Origin: CAWIJJ01 sp963836405 | GTDB lineage: Bacteria; Acidobacteriota; Terriglobia; Bryobacterales; Bryobacteraceae | Direction: 5' to 3' | Length of the DNA stretch: 64,000 bases | NCBI GenBank assembly: GCA_963836405.1 | Contig: CAWIJL010000017.1 | Span: 294,852-358,851, forward strand | Shown here: piece after piece, positions 8,841 through 17,246 of the stretch | Position numbering within the stretch: position 1 is the stretch's first letter | How the letters are laid out: each line of letters begins with the position of its first letter | Notes under the pieces: generated by a model | Seen by the model: only the letters and a program-made list of their open reading frames with translations | Databases searched by the model: none | Told to the model about the DNA's origin: nothing | Made by a program: the position numbers and the translations under genes

Positions 8841-9731
8841 TTACTCCAGGTTCAGGGATTGCTCCCGGATCTTGTCGATCTCGGATTTGGCGGCCAGCGC
8901 CAGGTCCGTGATCGTCAGGCCCAGTTCTCCCAGGCCGCCGGTCTTCGATAGGACCGTGTTCGCTTCGCGGTTCATCTCCTGTAGCAAAAAATCCAGCCGT
9001 TTTCCCACCTCTCCCCCGCCCTCCAGAATGGCGGTCAACTGGGCCGCGTGCGTCCGCAGCCGCACCAGTTCTTCGGCGATATCGCTGCGGTCCGCCAGCA
9101 GCGCCGCCTCCTGCGCCAGCCGTTGCGGTTCGACGCCCGCCCCGTGGAGCAGGTCGGCCAGTTTTTCCCGCAGCCGCTTCTGGAATGCCGGCACCGCGCC
9201 GCCCCGGATCTCCTCCATCCGTTCCACCAGGCCGCAGATGTTGGCGCACCGCTGCCGCAGTTCCACCACCGTGGCGCCGCCTTCGCGCTCGCGAAACTCG
9301 TTCAGGATCGCCACCGCTTCCCGCGTAACCGCCAGCACCGCCTGCGAGGTCTGCTCGTCCAGTTCGTCCTGCTCGCCGGTGCTGAGCATTCCGGGAATCC
9401 GCAGGGCCGCGTTGAGGTCGGGCTGGGCCGGGATGCCCAACTGCTGTGAGGCTTCCCGGAACGCCTCCAGGTACACCGCCAGCAATTGCCGGTTCAAGCT
9501 GGAGCCCGGGCCTCCTGTACGAATCAGCGACACATGAATCTGAATGTGTCCCCGAGCCACCCCGGCGCGGATGACGGTACGGATCTCGTTTTCGAGCGCG
9601 TCCAGCTCCGGGGGCATGTGGAAATGCAGGTCCAGTCCGCGGTGGTTCACGCTTTTCAGGCTGACGGTAACTTCGCCCGATCCGAACGCCTGCCGCACCC
9701 GCGCAAAGCCAGTCATGCTCCTGACGCTCAT
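8841..9731 (-). CDS. yicC: YicC family protein (RNA-turnover-associated endoribonuclease family)
   Basis: 296 residues. The N-terminus MSVRSMTGFAR is the family signature; the C-terminal DUF1732-like block contains REANTVLSKTG and IDKIREQSLNLE at the extreme end. YicC proteins are RNA-binding/RNase-associated factors of stationary phase and commonly precede gmk, as here. The start overlaps the ABC transporter stop as ATGA. Confidence 0.93.
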   Translation of the reverse strand: MSVRSMTGFARVRQAFGSGEVTVSLKSVNHRGLDLHFHMPPELDALENEIRTVIRAGVARGHIQIHVSLIRTGGPGSSLNRQLLAVYLEAFREASQQLGIPAQPDLNAALRIPGMLSTGEQDELDEQTSQAVLAVTREAVAILNEFREREGGATVVELRQRCANICGLVERMEEIRGGAVPAFQKRLREKLADLLHGAGVEPQRLAQEAALLADRSDIAEELVRLRTHAAQLTAILEGGGEVGKRLDFLLQEMNREANTVLSKTGGLGELGLTITDLALAAKSEIDKIREQSLNLE

Positions 9732-11557
9732 CCATCCACCACCGATCCGGCGTCTTCGAACTGCAGCTCGTGCAGCCGCTGGTAGATGCCGCCTTGGTTC
9801 ACCAGTTCCTCGTGCGTTCCCACTTCGCGAATACGACCTCTCTCCAGTACGACAATTTTATCGGCCCGCCGGATCGTCGACAGCCGGTGCGCGATCACGA
9901 TCACCGTGCGATGCTCCATCAGGTTGGCGAGGGCCCTCTGCACCAGCATCTCAGACTCGGTGTCCAGGTGCGAAGTGGCTTCGTCCAGAATCAGCAGCGG
10001 CGCGTTCTTGAGCAGCGCCCGCGCGATCGACAGCCGCTGCCGCTGCCCGCCGCTCAGTTTGATGCCGCGGTCGCCGATGACCGTATCGTAACCCTCCGGC
10101 AGCCGCGAAATAAACTCGTGCGCCAGGGCCGTTTCCGCCGCCGCCCGGATCTCCTCCGCCGGCACCCCCGGCCTGCCGTAGGCGATATTGTTGGCCACCG
10201 TGTCGTTGAACAGAAAAGTGTCCTGCGCCACGATCCCCACCTGCGCCCGCAGGCTGTCCAGATCGGCTTCCCGGACGTCCACGCCGTCCAGCCGGACCGC
10301 ACCTCCGGTCACGTCGTAAAACCGCGGCACCAGGTTCGCCATCGTCGTCTTTCCGCCCCCGCTCGGTCCCACCAGCGCCACCACCTCGCCCGCTTTCACT
10401 TCCAGGCTCAGCTCGGCGATCTCAAAACCGTTCGGAGCGCCCGGATAGCGGAAACAGACGCCGTCGAAAACCACCGCCCGGCGGAACCGGTCGAGCTTTC
10501 TTGCCGCGGGCAGCGATGCGATCCGGTCCTGGTGGTCGAGGTATTCGAAGACTTTCTGCGACGCGCCCAGCGCCTGCTGGAAAATGTTCGTGATCCCCAC
10601 CAGCCGTTTCAACGGTTCCAGCAGCAGCAGCAGCGCCGTCAGGAAGCTGACGAAATCCCCGGTGCTGATCGCGCCCGTCTTGATGTTCACGCGCGCATAA
10701 GTCAGCAGGGCCACGATCATCGCGAGCGCGATAAAGTCGATCAACGGCGAGGACAGCGACTGTTGCAGGATGTAGCGCATGTTATTCCTCTTGAGCCGCT
10801 GCGCCGCTTCCCGGAACTTGCCCGATTCGTACTGCTCCGCCCCGAAAGCCTTCACCACCATGTGGCCGCTCAATGTCTCCTGCAGAATCTGGTTCAGTTC
10901 CGCCTGCCTGTCCTGTGTGCGCCGGCTGGTGCGCCGGATCCGTCTGCCGATGCGCGTCACGGGAAGCATCACGGCGGGCAGAATCGTCAAGCTGACGGCG
11001 GCCAGCTTCCAATCCGTGCTCACCAGGACGAACAGCAGCGCCAGGGCGGTGAAGAACTGCCGGAAAAAATCGGCCAGCATCTGCGAGGTTGCCAGTTGCA
11101 CCTTGTCGATATCGTTCATGATCGAAGACATCAACTGTCCCGTGGAGTGCGCTTCGAAAAACTCCGCCCCTTGCCGCAGGACTTTGTCGAACACCGCGTT
11201 GCGCAGGTCCGTGACCGACGAGAACCCGGCATAGCTGATCAGGTAATTGCCCAGGTAGTCGAAAAGCCCCTTAGTCAGGAACGCGGCCAGCAGCGCAAAC
11301 GCCACCATGAACCAGGCGCTTCGGCCGGTGAACGGCACAATCTGTTCGAGAAAAATCTGGTGCCCCAGAATCGGTTTTGCCAGCAGCGGCGTGGGTCCTT
11401 CGGTGGGCACGTTGGTCAGGACGCGGTCGAAGATCGGCCGTACCAACAATGCCAGCGTCCCCTGCGCCGCCCCGGCCACCGCCATCAGCACCACCGACAC
11501 AGCCAGGTGAACCGAATAGCGGCGCGCGTACGCGAGTAGCCGGAACATTTCCGTCAT
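9728..11557 (-). CDS. msbA: MsbA-like ABC exporter (fused membrane and ATPase domains)
   Basis: 609 residues. Six membrane helices (residues 15-320) precede an ATPase domain with Walker A GPSGGGKTTMANL, signature LSGGQRQRLSIARALL and Walker B LLILDEATSHLD. The layout is that of homodimeric lipid A/phospholipid flippases. The neighbouring GT9 glycosyltransferase supports an envelope-lipid substrate, but the substrate is inferred. It is translationally coupled on both sides (ATGA overlaps). Confidence 0.9.
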   Translation of the reverse strand: MTEMFRLLAYARRYSVHLAVSVVLMAVAGAAQGTLALLVRPIFDRVLTNVPTEGPTPLLAKPILGHQIFLEQIVPFTGRSAWFMVAFALLAAFLTKGLFDYLGNYLISYAGFSSVTDLRNAVFDKVLRQGAEFFEAHSTGQLMSSIMNDIDKVQLATSQMLADFFRQFFTALALLFVLVSTDWKLAAVSLTILPAVMLPVTRIGRRIRRTSRRTQDRQAELNQILQETLSGHMVVKAFGAEQYESGKFREAAQRLKRNNMRYILQQSLSSPLIDFIALAMIVALLTYARVNIKTGAISTGDFVSFLTALLLLLEPLKRLVGITNIFQQALGASQKVFEYLDHQDRIASLPAARKLDRFRRAVVFDGVCFRYPGAPNGFEIAELSLEVKAGEVVALVGPSGGGKTTMANLVPRFYDVTGGAVRLDGVDVREADLDSLRAQVGIVAQDTFLFNDTVANNIAYGRPGVPAEEIRAAAETALAHEFISRLPEGYDTVIGDRGIKLSGGQRQRLSIARALLKNAPLLILDEATSHLDTESEMLVQRALANLMEHRTVIVIAHRLSTIRRADKIVVLERGRIREVGTHEELVNQGGIYQRLHELQFEDAGSVVDG

Positions 11558-12465
11558 GCGTGCACCCGCAGGCGCGCCAGCGCATCCAGCACCTGCGACG
11601 TCGTGACCGCAGCGATGCCCCCCGGCGCCGTCACGATTTCACTCGGGGTCCGCCACGGACCCCAGATCTCCGGGTCCGACGCGCCGAAAATCGTCACCAC
11701 CGGCAGCCCGCACGCCGCGGCCATGTGCGCCGGCCCTGAGTCGTTCCCCACGAATAGCGAGGCGCCGCGCAGCAGGTCCGCGATCGAGGAGATCTTCGCC
11801 CCCCGTACCGTCCGGTAGCGCGAAAACGGCGACAGGTCGTCCGCGGCAGCGCCGATGAACACCGGCTCAATCCCGCCGCGCTCCAACTCCCCGGCAACTT
11901 GCAGGAACCCCTGCGCCCCCCAGGTTTTCCCGGCGGTCGCGGCAACCGGATGAATCACGGCCGCCGCTTCCTTTCGCGCGGGCGCCCCGCCGCCCCCGAT
12001 CTTCGCCCGCGGGATCTCCACCCTTTCGCCCGCCAGAAAAAACATGGCGCTCGCCAGGTGTTCCGCCGTGTGGACCTTCCGCTCCACCCCCAGAATCTCC
12101 TGGGCGCGCGAAATTTTGACGTTGTAAAGGGCGCGATGCCGGTAATGCGCAAACCCGGCGCGATACCGGGCCCCTGAGCCGGCAGTCAGCCATGCGCTGC
12201 GCGTGCCGCCATGCAGGTTCAGCGTGAGGAGAGGTTGGAAACCGCGCACCGCCCGGATCCCGGGAGCCAGAACCCGGTCCACATCGGCGTGATTTTCGAA
12301 AATCTCCCGGAAGCGGTCTTCCACCCCCACGGCCACTTCGAGGTCGGGCCGCAGCCGTTTGAGCACGGCGAGCGCAGGAGTCGTGAGCACGCAATCACCC
12401 AACGACCGCAGGCGAATTACCGCCACGCGGCTGCCTCGCGGCAGACCTGCGAGTACACTTCCCAC
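11554..12465 (-). CDS. Glycosyltransferase family 9 (heptosyltransferase-like)
   Basis: 303 residues. The N-terminal motif AVIRLRSLGDCVLTTPAL and the C-terminal nucleotide-sugar segment FVGNDSGPAHMAAACG followed by TIFGASDPEIWGPW are typical of GT9 ADP-heptose:LPS heptosyltransferases. It probably adds a sugar to the lipopolysaccharide core on the inner membrane. Acceptor and donor cannot be determined here. It starts 3 nt after the Trm112-like gene. Confidence 0.9.
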   Translation of the reverse strand: MGSVLAGLPRGSRVAVIRLRSLGDCVLTTPALAVLKRLRPDLEVAVGVEDRFREIFENHADVDRVLAPGIRAVRGFQPLLTLNLHGGTRSAWLTAGSGARYRAGFAHYRHRALYNVKISRAQEILGVERKVHTAEHLASAMFFLAGERVEIPRAKIGGGGAPARKEAAAVIHPVAATAGKTWGAQGFLQVAGELERGGIEPVFIGAAADDLSPFSRYRTVRGAKISSIADLLRGASLFVGNDSGPAHMAAACGLPVVTIFGASDPEIWGPWRTPSEIVTAPGGIAAVTTSQVLDALARLRVHA

Positions 12466-12468
12466 GCT

Positions 12469-12639
12469 CTAGTCTTCTACTTTGGCCTCGTCCACCAGCA
12501 TCACCGGAATATCGTCGCGGATCGGGTAGACGCGGTGGCATTCGACACATTTCAGCCCGCTCTGGTCGGGTTTGAGCTGAACCTCGGCCTTACAGACCGG
12601 GCACACGAGAATCTCCAGCAGATCTTTGCTGATGGCCAT
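12469..12639 (-). CDS. Trm112-like small zinc-binding protein
   Basis: 56 residues. Two CxxC pairs, CPVC near residue 13 and CVEC near residue 34, form a zinc ribbon, with the closing block RVYPIRDDIPVML diagnostic of the bacterial Trm112/YcaR family. Proteins of this family often sit next to lipid A or LPS genes, as here, and in other organisms act as methyltransferase partners. It begins the operon that ends at the uracil-DNA glycosylase. Confidence 0.88.
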   Translation of the reverse strand: MAISKDLLEILVCPVCKAEVQLKPDQSGLKCVECHRVYPIRDDIPVMLVDEAKVED

Positions 12640-12731
12640 AGCGACTCTCAGTGTAACAAGCGGCTCGCCACGCCTACCCGCCCCGATCCCAAGGGCGGCA
12701 GGATCTCGGAGTCCCGCAGCGGATGCGGACC

Positions 12732-14066
12732 TCAGCCCTCGCGCTGGGCAGCCATATTGAACAGGGTGGGCGTGTGCGCTACGTACCGCACGGGCTTCTT
12801 CAGCTTTACTATTTTACCTTCCCGGACGCCTCTCTCCAGCCAGTCTTTGACCTGCGCTACTCGCACACACATTTTTCCGGCTAGCCATTCGTCGGCTTGC
12901 GGCTCCCCAAGCAGTTTCAGCACTGCGTCGATCACCAGGCTGTAGGCATCGTGCGTCGGTTCGGCTTCCGCAATGCTAGCCGGCTTCTCCGGCTGCTCTT
13001 CTGCCGTGGCGGCCTCCGGTGCTTCGGGGCATACCTCTGCCGGAGAGACTGCCGGGGCATCCACGATTCGCTCCGGCGTAGCGGCTGGCGGAGGCGCTGG
13101 GGAGAACAATTTCCCATTCTTATCTTCGGGCGCCGTCAATAGAGCGGCAAGGTTCGTCCATGGCTCGTCCGGAAATGGAATCCCGCCCATACGCACCAAC
13201 TTTGGATTCCCCGGGGCCAGAAGGCCGGTCGATTTTACGAATACTTTCACTCGACCATGCCGAAGAGCTTCGGTCGCTCCCGCCCATGTGCCCCCAGAGT
13301 CGGCTGAACTGGCAATGACCAGCGCAGCGTCACTGAGACCGTACAAAAGCTTATTCCGCTCCATCGCAGTGTAGGCAAACCATCGCGATTCCGGATCGAA
13401 CGGCGACACCAGGGTCAGGTGCTCGCTTACCAATCCCGACCGGTATTGCCCGGAAGTGGCGGTCTTAGCCAAACCCTCGGCAAGAACGCCCAATGCCCAG
13501 CCGCCCACATCCAAAGCACCTGCCATTGCGTCGCGGTCAATCCCTTTGGCGGCGCCCGAGATAATCGCGATGCCTTCCTGCGCGCAATGCTCGCCGACGC
13601 GCCGCGCGAATTCGCCGTCCTCATCCGATCGGTCGCGCGACCCAACCACAGCGAGCCCCCCGCGACTGAGCAGGCCCTTGGAACCAACACCGTAGAGAAG
13701 AGGCGGAGCGGCCTGCCCAAGATACCGTTTCAGACGTTCCGGATAACAGCCATCGCTCCGGCTCATCACCCACAGACCGCTTCTTTCCCATCGTTCGACG
13801 ACCAAAGCGAGCGCGGCGCCGCGCTCGAGCAGCGGCGAAACCCGATCGGAATTCACCTCCGCTGTTTGAAGTCCGCCAAGCTTCGTTTGGCCTTCCGATG
13901 TCAGCAGATCGCCTGGCCGCAAACCCTCCGTTTTCAGCCAGGTCGCAAGTGTGTTGTATTGCCGGAGTCCGAGTGGCTTCAAGCCGTTGCCACCACGCTG
14001 GCCCAGCTCCCCACACAGGAGGAGCACCGCTTGCGTATCGGGTGTCAGAGTCGATTCCAATCCCAT
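12732..14066 (-). CDS. DprA-like DNA-processing family protein with C-terminal winged-helix-like region
   Basis: 444 residues. The Rossmann-like DprA core spans residues 100-300: AVVGSRDRSDEDG, ISGAAKGIDRDAMAGAL and VSEHLTLVSPFDPESRW, then MERNKLLYGLSDAALVIAS. Compared with classical DprA, the RN-R-IIaGLS segment reads ERNKLLYGLS and the GsLiTA segment reads SGGTWAGA, so it is a divergent clade. A Pro/Ala/Glu-rich linker (300-375) leads to a C-terminal domain that looks like a winged helix (KMCVRVAQVKDWLERGV). It starts 3 nt after the helicase-PRTase stop, so the two form an operon. I infer ssDNA binding, either for defence or DNA uptake; no other competence genes are nearby. Confidence 0.8.
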   Translation of the reverse strand: MGLESTLTPDTQAVLLLCGELGQRGGNGLKPLGLRQYNTLATWLKTEGLRPGDLLTSEGQTKLGGLQTAEVNSDRVSPLLERGAALALVVERWERSGLWVMSRSDGCYPERLKRYLGQAAPPLLYGVGSKGLLSRGGLAVVGSRDRSDEDGEFARRVGEHCAQEGIAIISGAAKGIDRDAMAGALDVGGWALGVLAEGLAKTATSGQYRSGLVSEHLTLVSPFDPESRWFAYTAMERNKLLYGLSDAALVIASSADSGGTWAGATEALRHGRVKVFVKSTGLLAPGNPKLVRMGGIPFPDEPWTNLAALLTAPEDKNGKLFSPAPPPAATPERIVDAPAVSPAEVCPEAPEAATAEEQPEKPASIAEAEPTHDAYSLVIDAVLKLLGEPQADEWLAGKMCVRVAQVKDWLERGVREGKIVKLKKPVRYVAHTPTLFNMAAQREG

Positions 14067-14069
14067 CTC

Positions 14070-16166
14070 TTACTCACCATTCTCCGAGGAACTGTCTGCC
14101 AGAGCAAATGGATAAACGGGTCCACTTCCAGCCTGGCGCAACAGGACAGCCGCCGTTGTAAACGTCCACTTCGAATCCACCATGTCGTCCACCAGCAGCA
14201 CCGGCGCGGGCCGAACCGCCGCCTGATCTATGGCGAACGCTCCGTGCAAATTCTGAGCTTGTTGGAAGCTGTTGGCCCGCGTCTTCTGCGGTTCAGTATC
14301 CCTCACCTTCCGGATGCATTCCACGAATGGGAGACCCAGACGGCGGCCAAGGCGCCTGGCAAAGTCCGGAACAAGGGTCTGGTGCCGATTCGAGGGAATG
14401 CATGCGACCCAAGTCGGCGCCGGGCTGGGGCGCCAGCGGTTCTCGATGAGTCGGGCCGCAGTTTCGACGAGCCGGTCGTCAAAATGACGATCCTGTCGCT
14501 TGCCTTTTCGCACAAGCACGCCGAAACCAGGGTCGCCCCACCGGCATAATGCCCGACCCTCCTGTGCCTGGTGCTCGACAGAGATAATCCCGCGCATCTC
14601 GGGAGCGGCCATTCCCGCCGGCCAGCGTTTTCGTGGTTGGATTGGGTTCTCCAAGCGATCGAGGAATTCCACTGCGTCGTGAGTGAGCGCTTCCGGGATG
14701 TCCTCAGGCAACAAATAGCCAACGCAACTAACGCATTTGCCGCAAGCTCCGGCGTTCGGATCGTTCAACTCCTCTGCCAGGAACCGCATCAAGCAGTCCC
14801 GGCTGCTCACGTAGGCCCGCATACGTTCCAGTTCGTGTCTCCGCAAGTTCGTGATCCGTTCGATTCGGTCGGCGGGCATCTGCCAACGCACTGGGTTCAC
14901 AACGTAGCCGTCCTCCGTCTTCTGAATGGGTGCAGGCGATTCGAGTAATAGAAAATCCAGAATCCTGTCGATCTTACCTCTCGATAGGTTGACTCGCTGC
15001 TGGAGCTTGGAAATCGTCAGTGCGGAGCCGGCGGTTCGCATCGCCGCCAGAAGCTGGTCCACGTCCTGGGGCGTGGGAAATGCCGTTCGTATAAAGTAGT
15101 CGGCGATGGCATCGTCTTCTTCGCCGTTGAGCAGAATGCCATAAGCATTGTCGACAGCGCGTCCTGCCCTCCCGACTTGCTGGTAATAATGCACGACGGA
15201 GGCCGGACGCTGGTAGTGGATAACAAACCCGAGATCCGGCTTATCGAAACCCATCCCAAGTGCAACCGTGGCCACGAGAGCTTTCAGGTCATTGTTGAGC
15301 AGACGATTCTCCAGCGCTTCACGCTCGTCCGTTTCCAGCGCGCCGTAATACGCTTCCGCGTCGATTCCCTGTGACTGTAGCCAGCTAGCCAGACGTTTCG
15401 AGTCTGCAACGGTCAGCGTGTAAATGATGCCGCAGCCTGGCAGTTCGCGAAGGCGGCCGGCAAGCCATGCCATGCGCTCTGCCTGAGAGTGCAGGTAGAT
15501 GTTCTGAAGGCTGAGGCTTGCTCGGGCCAAAGGTCCACGCTGGACCTCCAGATGCGGCCCCAGTTGCTCGACGATATCCCCGACAACCCGATCGTTTGCC
15601 GTTGCAGTCGTTGCGAGGACGGGTATCGTCCGGGGAAGCGCTCTCAATATCCTGACAATTCTTCTGTAGTTCGGACGGAAGTCGTGGCCCCAGTCGGAAA
15701 TGCAATGCGCTTCGTCGACTACGAAGAGACCCACCCTGCCGGCGATCGGCAGCAGGCATCGATTTACGAAATCGTCATTGGCAAGTCGCTCCGGCGATAT
15801 CAATAGCACATCGATTTCGTTATGGTGCAGCCCTGCCTCGATTCGGGGCCAATCCTCCTCATTTGTCGAGTTGATCGTCTCGGCTCTGACACCAAGCCTT
15901 CGGGCCGCGGCGATCTGGTTCCTCATCAGCGACAGCAGGGGCGAGATCAAGATCGTGCAGCCGGCACCCCGATCGCGCAGCAATCTCGTGGCGAGAAAAT
16001 ACACCAGGCTCTTGCCCCATCCGGTCCGCTGGACCACCAGGAGTCGTGCCCTTTGTTGAACGAGGGCGGCGATCGCCTGCCACTGCCCATCGCGGAAGCG
16101 TGCGGTTTCGCTATCGAGGGCCTGCCGAAGCAGCGCTAAGGCTCGGGCTTGCATCAGGATGCCCAT
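14070..16166 (-). CDS. RecQ-type DNA helicase fused to a C-terminal phosphoribosyltransferase domain
   Basis: 698 residues. The helicase core has Walker A VQRTGWGKSLVY, the DEAH box FVVDEAHCISDWGHDFRP, motif III ATTATAND and motif VI YYQQVGRAGRA. A RecQ zinc region with Cys residues in RDCLMRFL and GACGKCVSC follows (about 460-490). The HRDC domain expected in E. coli RecQ is absent. Instead residues 560-698 resemble a type I phosphoribosyltransferase, with VACIPSNRH and the acidic PRPP-binding-loop-like motif VLLVDDMVDSKWTFT (Asp660-Asp661), as in ComF-type proteins. It unwinds DNA 3'-5' by family inference; the PRTase substrate is unknown. It is coupled to the DprA-like gene 3 nt downstream. 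An alternative start is the Met at residue 5. Confidence 0.88.
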   Translation of the reverse strand: MGILMQARALALLRQALDSETARFRDGQWQAIAALVQQRARLLVVQRTGWGKSLVYFLATRLLRDRGAGCTILISPLLSLMRNQIAAARRLGVRAETINSTNEEDWPRIEAGLHHNEIDVLLISPERLANDDFVNRCLLPIAGRVGLFVVDEAHCISDWGHDFRPNYRRIVRILRALPRTIPVLATTATANDRVVGDIVEQLGPHLEVQRGPLARASLSLQNIYLHSQAERMAWLAGRLRELPGCGIIYTLTVADSKRLASWLQSQGIDAEAYYGALETDEREALENRLLNNDLKALVATVALGMGFDKPDLGFVIHYQRPASVVHYYQQVGRAGRAVDNAYGILLNGEEDDAIADYFIRTAFPTPQDVDQLLAAMRTAGSALTISKLQQRVNLSRGKIDRILDFLLLESPAPIQKTEDGYVVNPVRWQMPADRIERITNLRRHELERMRAYVSSRDCLMRFLAEELNDPNAGACGKCVSCVGYLLPEDIPEALTHDAVEFLDRLENPIQPRKRWPAGMAAPEMRGIISVEHQAQEGRALCRWGDPGFGVLVRKGKRQDRHFDDRLVETAARLIENRWRPSPAPTWVACIPSNRHQTLVPDFARRLGRRLGLPFVECIRKVRDTEPQKTRANSFQQAQNLHGAFAIDQAAVRPAPVLLVDDMVDSKWTFTTAAVLLRQAGSGPVYPFALADSSSENGE

Positions 16167-16423
16167 ACCAGATGTGTAGCAGCGAAATCGGAATCCTCAT
16201 TGTAGTTCCGTACGGCCTTCTTCTTGGGTTGAAAGGCGGCAACGCGGGCTTCTTTCCATCAGCTAAGGCTCGTTCGCCAGCCCGGTCTGAAAGTGGCCTG
16301 CGTACGCAGGGTCGGGCGTGAATAAGAAGCCGAAGATGAGGGCGGCAGCGAGGACCAGCGGAGGAGAAAAGAAACAAGGAGCATGCCTCCAGTGAAGCGG
16401 CGGGTGTTCCAATAACTTCCATG
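16167..16423. other. Intergenic region upstream of the helicase-PRTase gene
   Basis: 257 bp between the end of the phosphopantetheinyl transferase gene and the helicase start. A short minus-strand open frame covers it but has no recognisable motif and overlaps the helicase. It probably carries the promoter of the helicase-DprA pair; I cannot identify convincing -35/-10 elements. Confidence 0.4.
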
Positions 16424-17167
16424 TCAGGGACAGCACAGTCGTGGAGACCCGGATGCAGTTTTCTCCGCTTGGTCCGCTGCTCCAGTGCTTGGGGAAATGG
16501 CGGACGTGCCGACTACAACAGTCCTCACGAAGCCATCACGGAACGACCACCATCCTCGCCACCGTCCGGAATCTCGCGAGCACGCCACCAGCGGCGACCA
16601 GCGACCCTCAGGTGTGCCGGCAACGCTCGATGCGTCAACATCCACGCTCCGGGTGTCCAGCCGGAGCCCCACCCCCATGGCCTTCAGCGTGCTCTCCTTG
16701 GCACTCCACAGCAGCGTTGAAACCAGCGCTCTTCCGGACTCGCACGTCTCCTCAACCAAGCCCTGTTCGCGGTTGGTGAAGTAATCGGCAAGGAACGAAG
16801 CGGCGCGGGTCTGGATTTGTTCCAGGTCGCACCCGAGCCGGATGGCGGACGACGTCAGCGCGCAGAGCGCCGACCCCGAGCTGTGGCTGATCGAGATCGA
16901 GGGCAGAGCTCCCCCGCCTGCGAACACCGCTACGGGCGCGCCGCCCGGCTCGCTCTCGATACGAATCGCGGCCAGTGAGCCGGTGTGGGGCGGCACGCCC
17001 ATGTACCGCGCGATGAGCTTCTTTGCCGTCCATCGCCCCAGCCGCCAGTCGCACCGCCGCTTTTCGAATCGCAAGGTGCTCTGCACTTTCAGTTCGCAGG
17101 CGTCGAGCCAATCGTCACCGGGCGTCACGTCCCCGGTCGTCTGCTCCAGCAGGTAAAGGAAAGGCAT
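16424..17167 (-). CDS. Sfp-type 4'-phosphopantetheinyl transferase
   Basis: About 247 residues from the ATG at 17167. It contains the two hallmark motifs: LGCDLEQI (Mg2+-binding GxDxE) and WSAKESTLKAMG (WxxKExxxKxxG). It moves the phosphopantetheine arm from CoA to a carrier protein. Being the last gene of the operon with the megasynthase, it most likely serves the ACP domains there. ATGs at 17194 and 17218 are possible starts; 17167 best fits where family similarity begins, but none has a clear ribosome-binding site. Confidence 0.85.
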   Translation of the reverse strand: MPFLYLLEQTTGDVTPGDDWLDACELKVQSTLRFEKRRCDWRLGRWTAKKLIARYMGVPPHTGSLAAIRIESEPGGAPVAVFAGGGALPSISISHSSGSALCALTSSAIRLGCDLEQIQTRAASFLADYFTNREQGLVEETCESGRALVSTLLWSAKESTLKAMGVGLRLDTRSVDVDASSVAGTPEGRWSPLVACSRDSGRWRGWWSFRDGFVRTVVVGTSAISPSTGAADQAEKTASGSPRLCCP

Positions 17168-17246
17168 ACTAATGTCCGGGCGAATGGACCGCATCCTCCG
17201 GTCGCGGCTCTGCAACATCAAGGCGTTGGTGAGCCGCGAGCGCACC

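Noticed and set aside
9770..11539. Long plus-strand open frame opposite the ABC transporter
   Set aside because: Mirror of an unmistakable ABC exporter on the minus strand; composition typical of antisense GC-rich frames.
16111..16422. Possible small minus-strand gene in the gap before the helicase
   Set aside because: Overlaps the helicase start, no motif, no ribosome-binding site; treated as intergenic.
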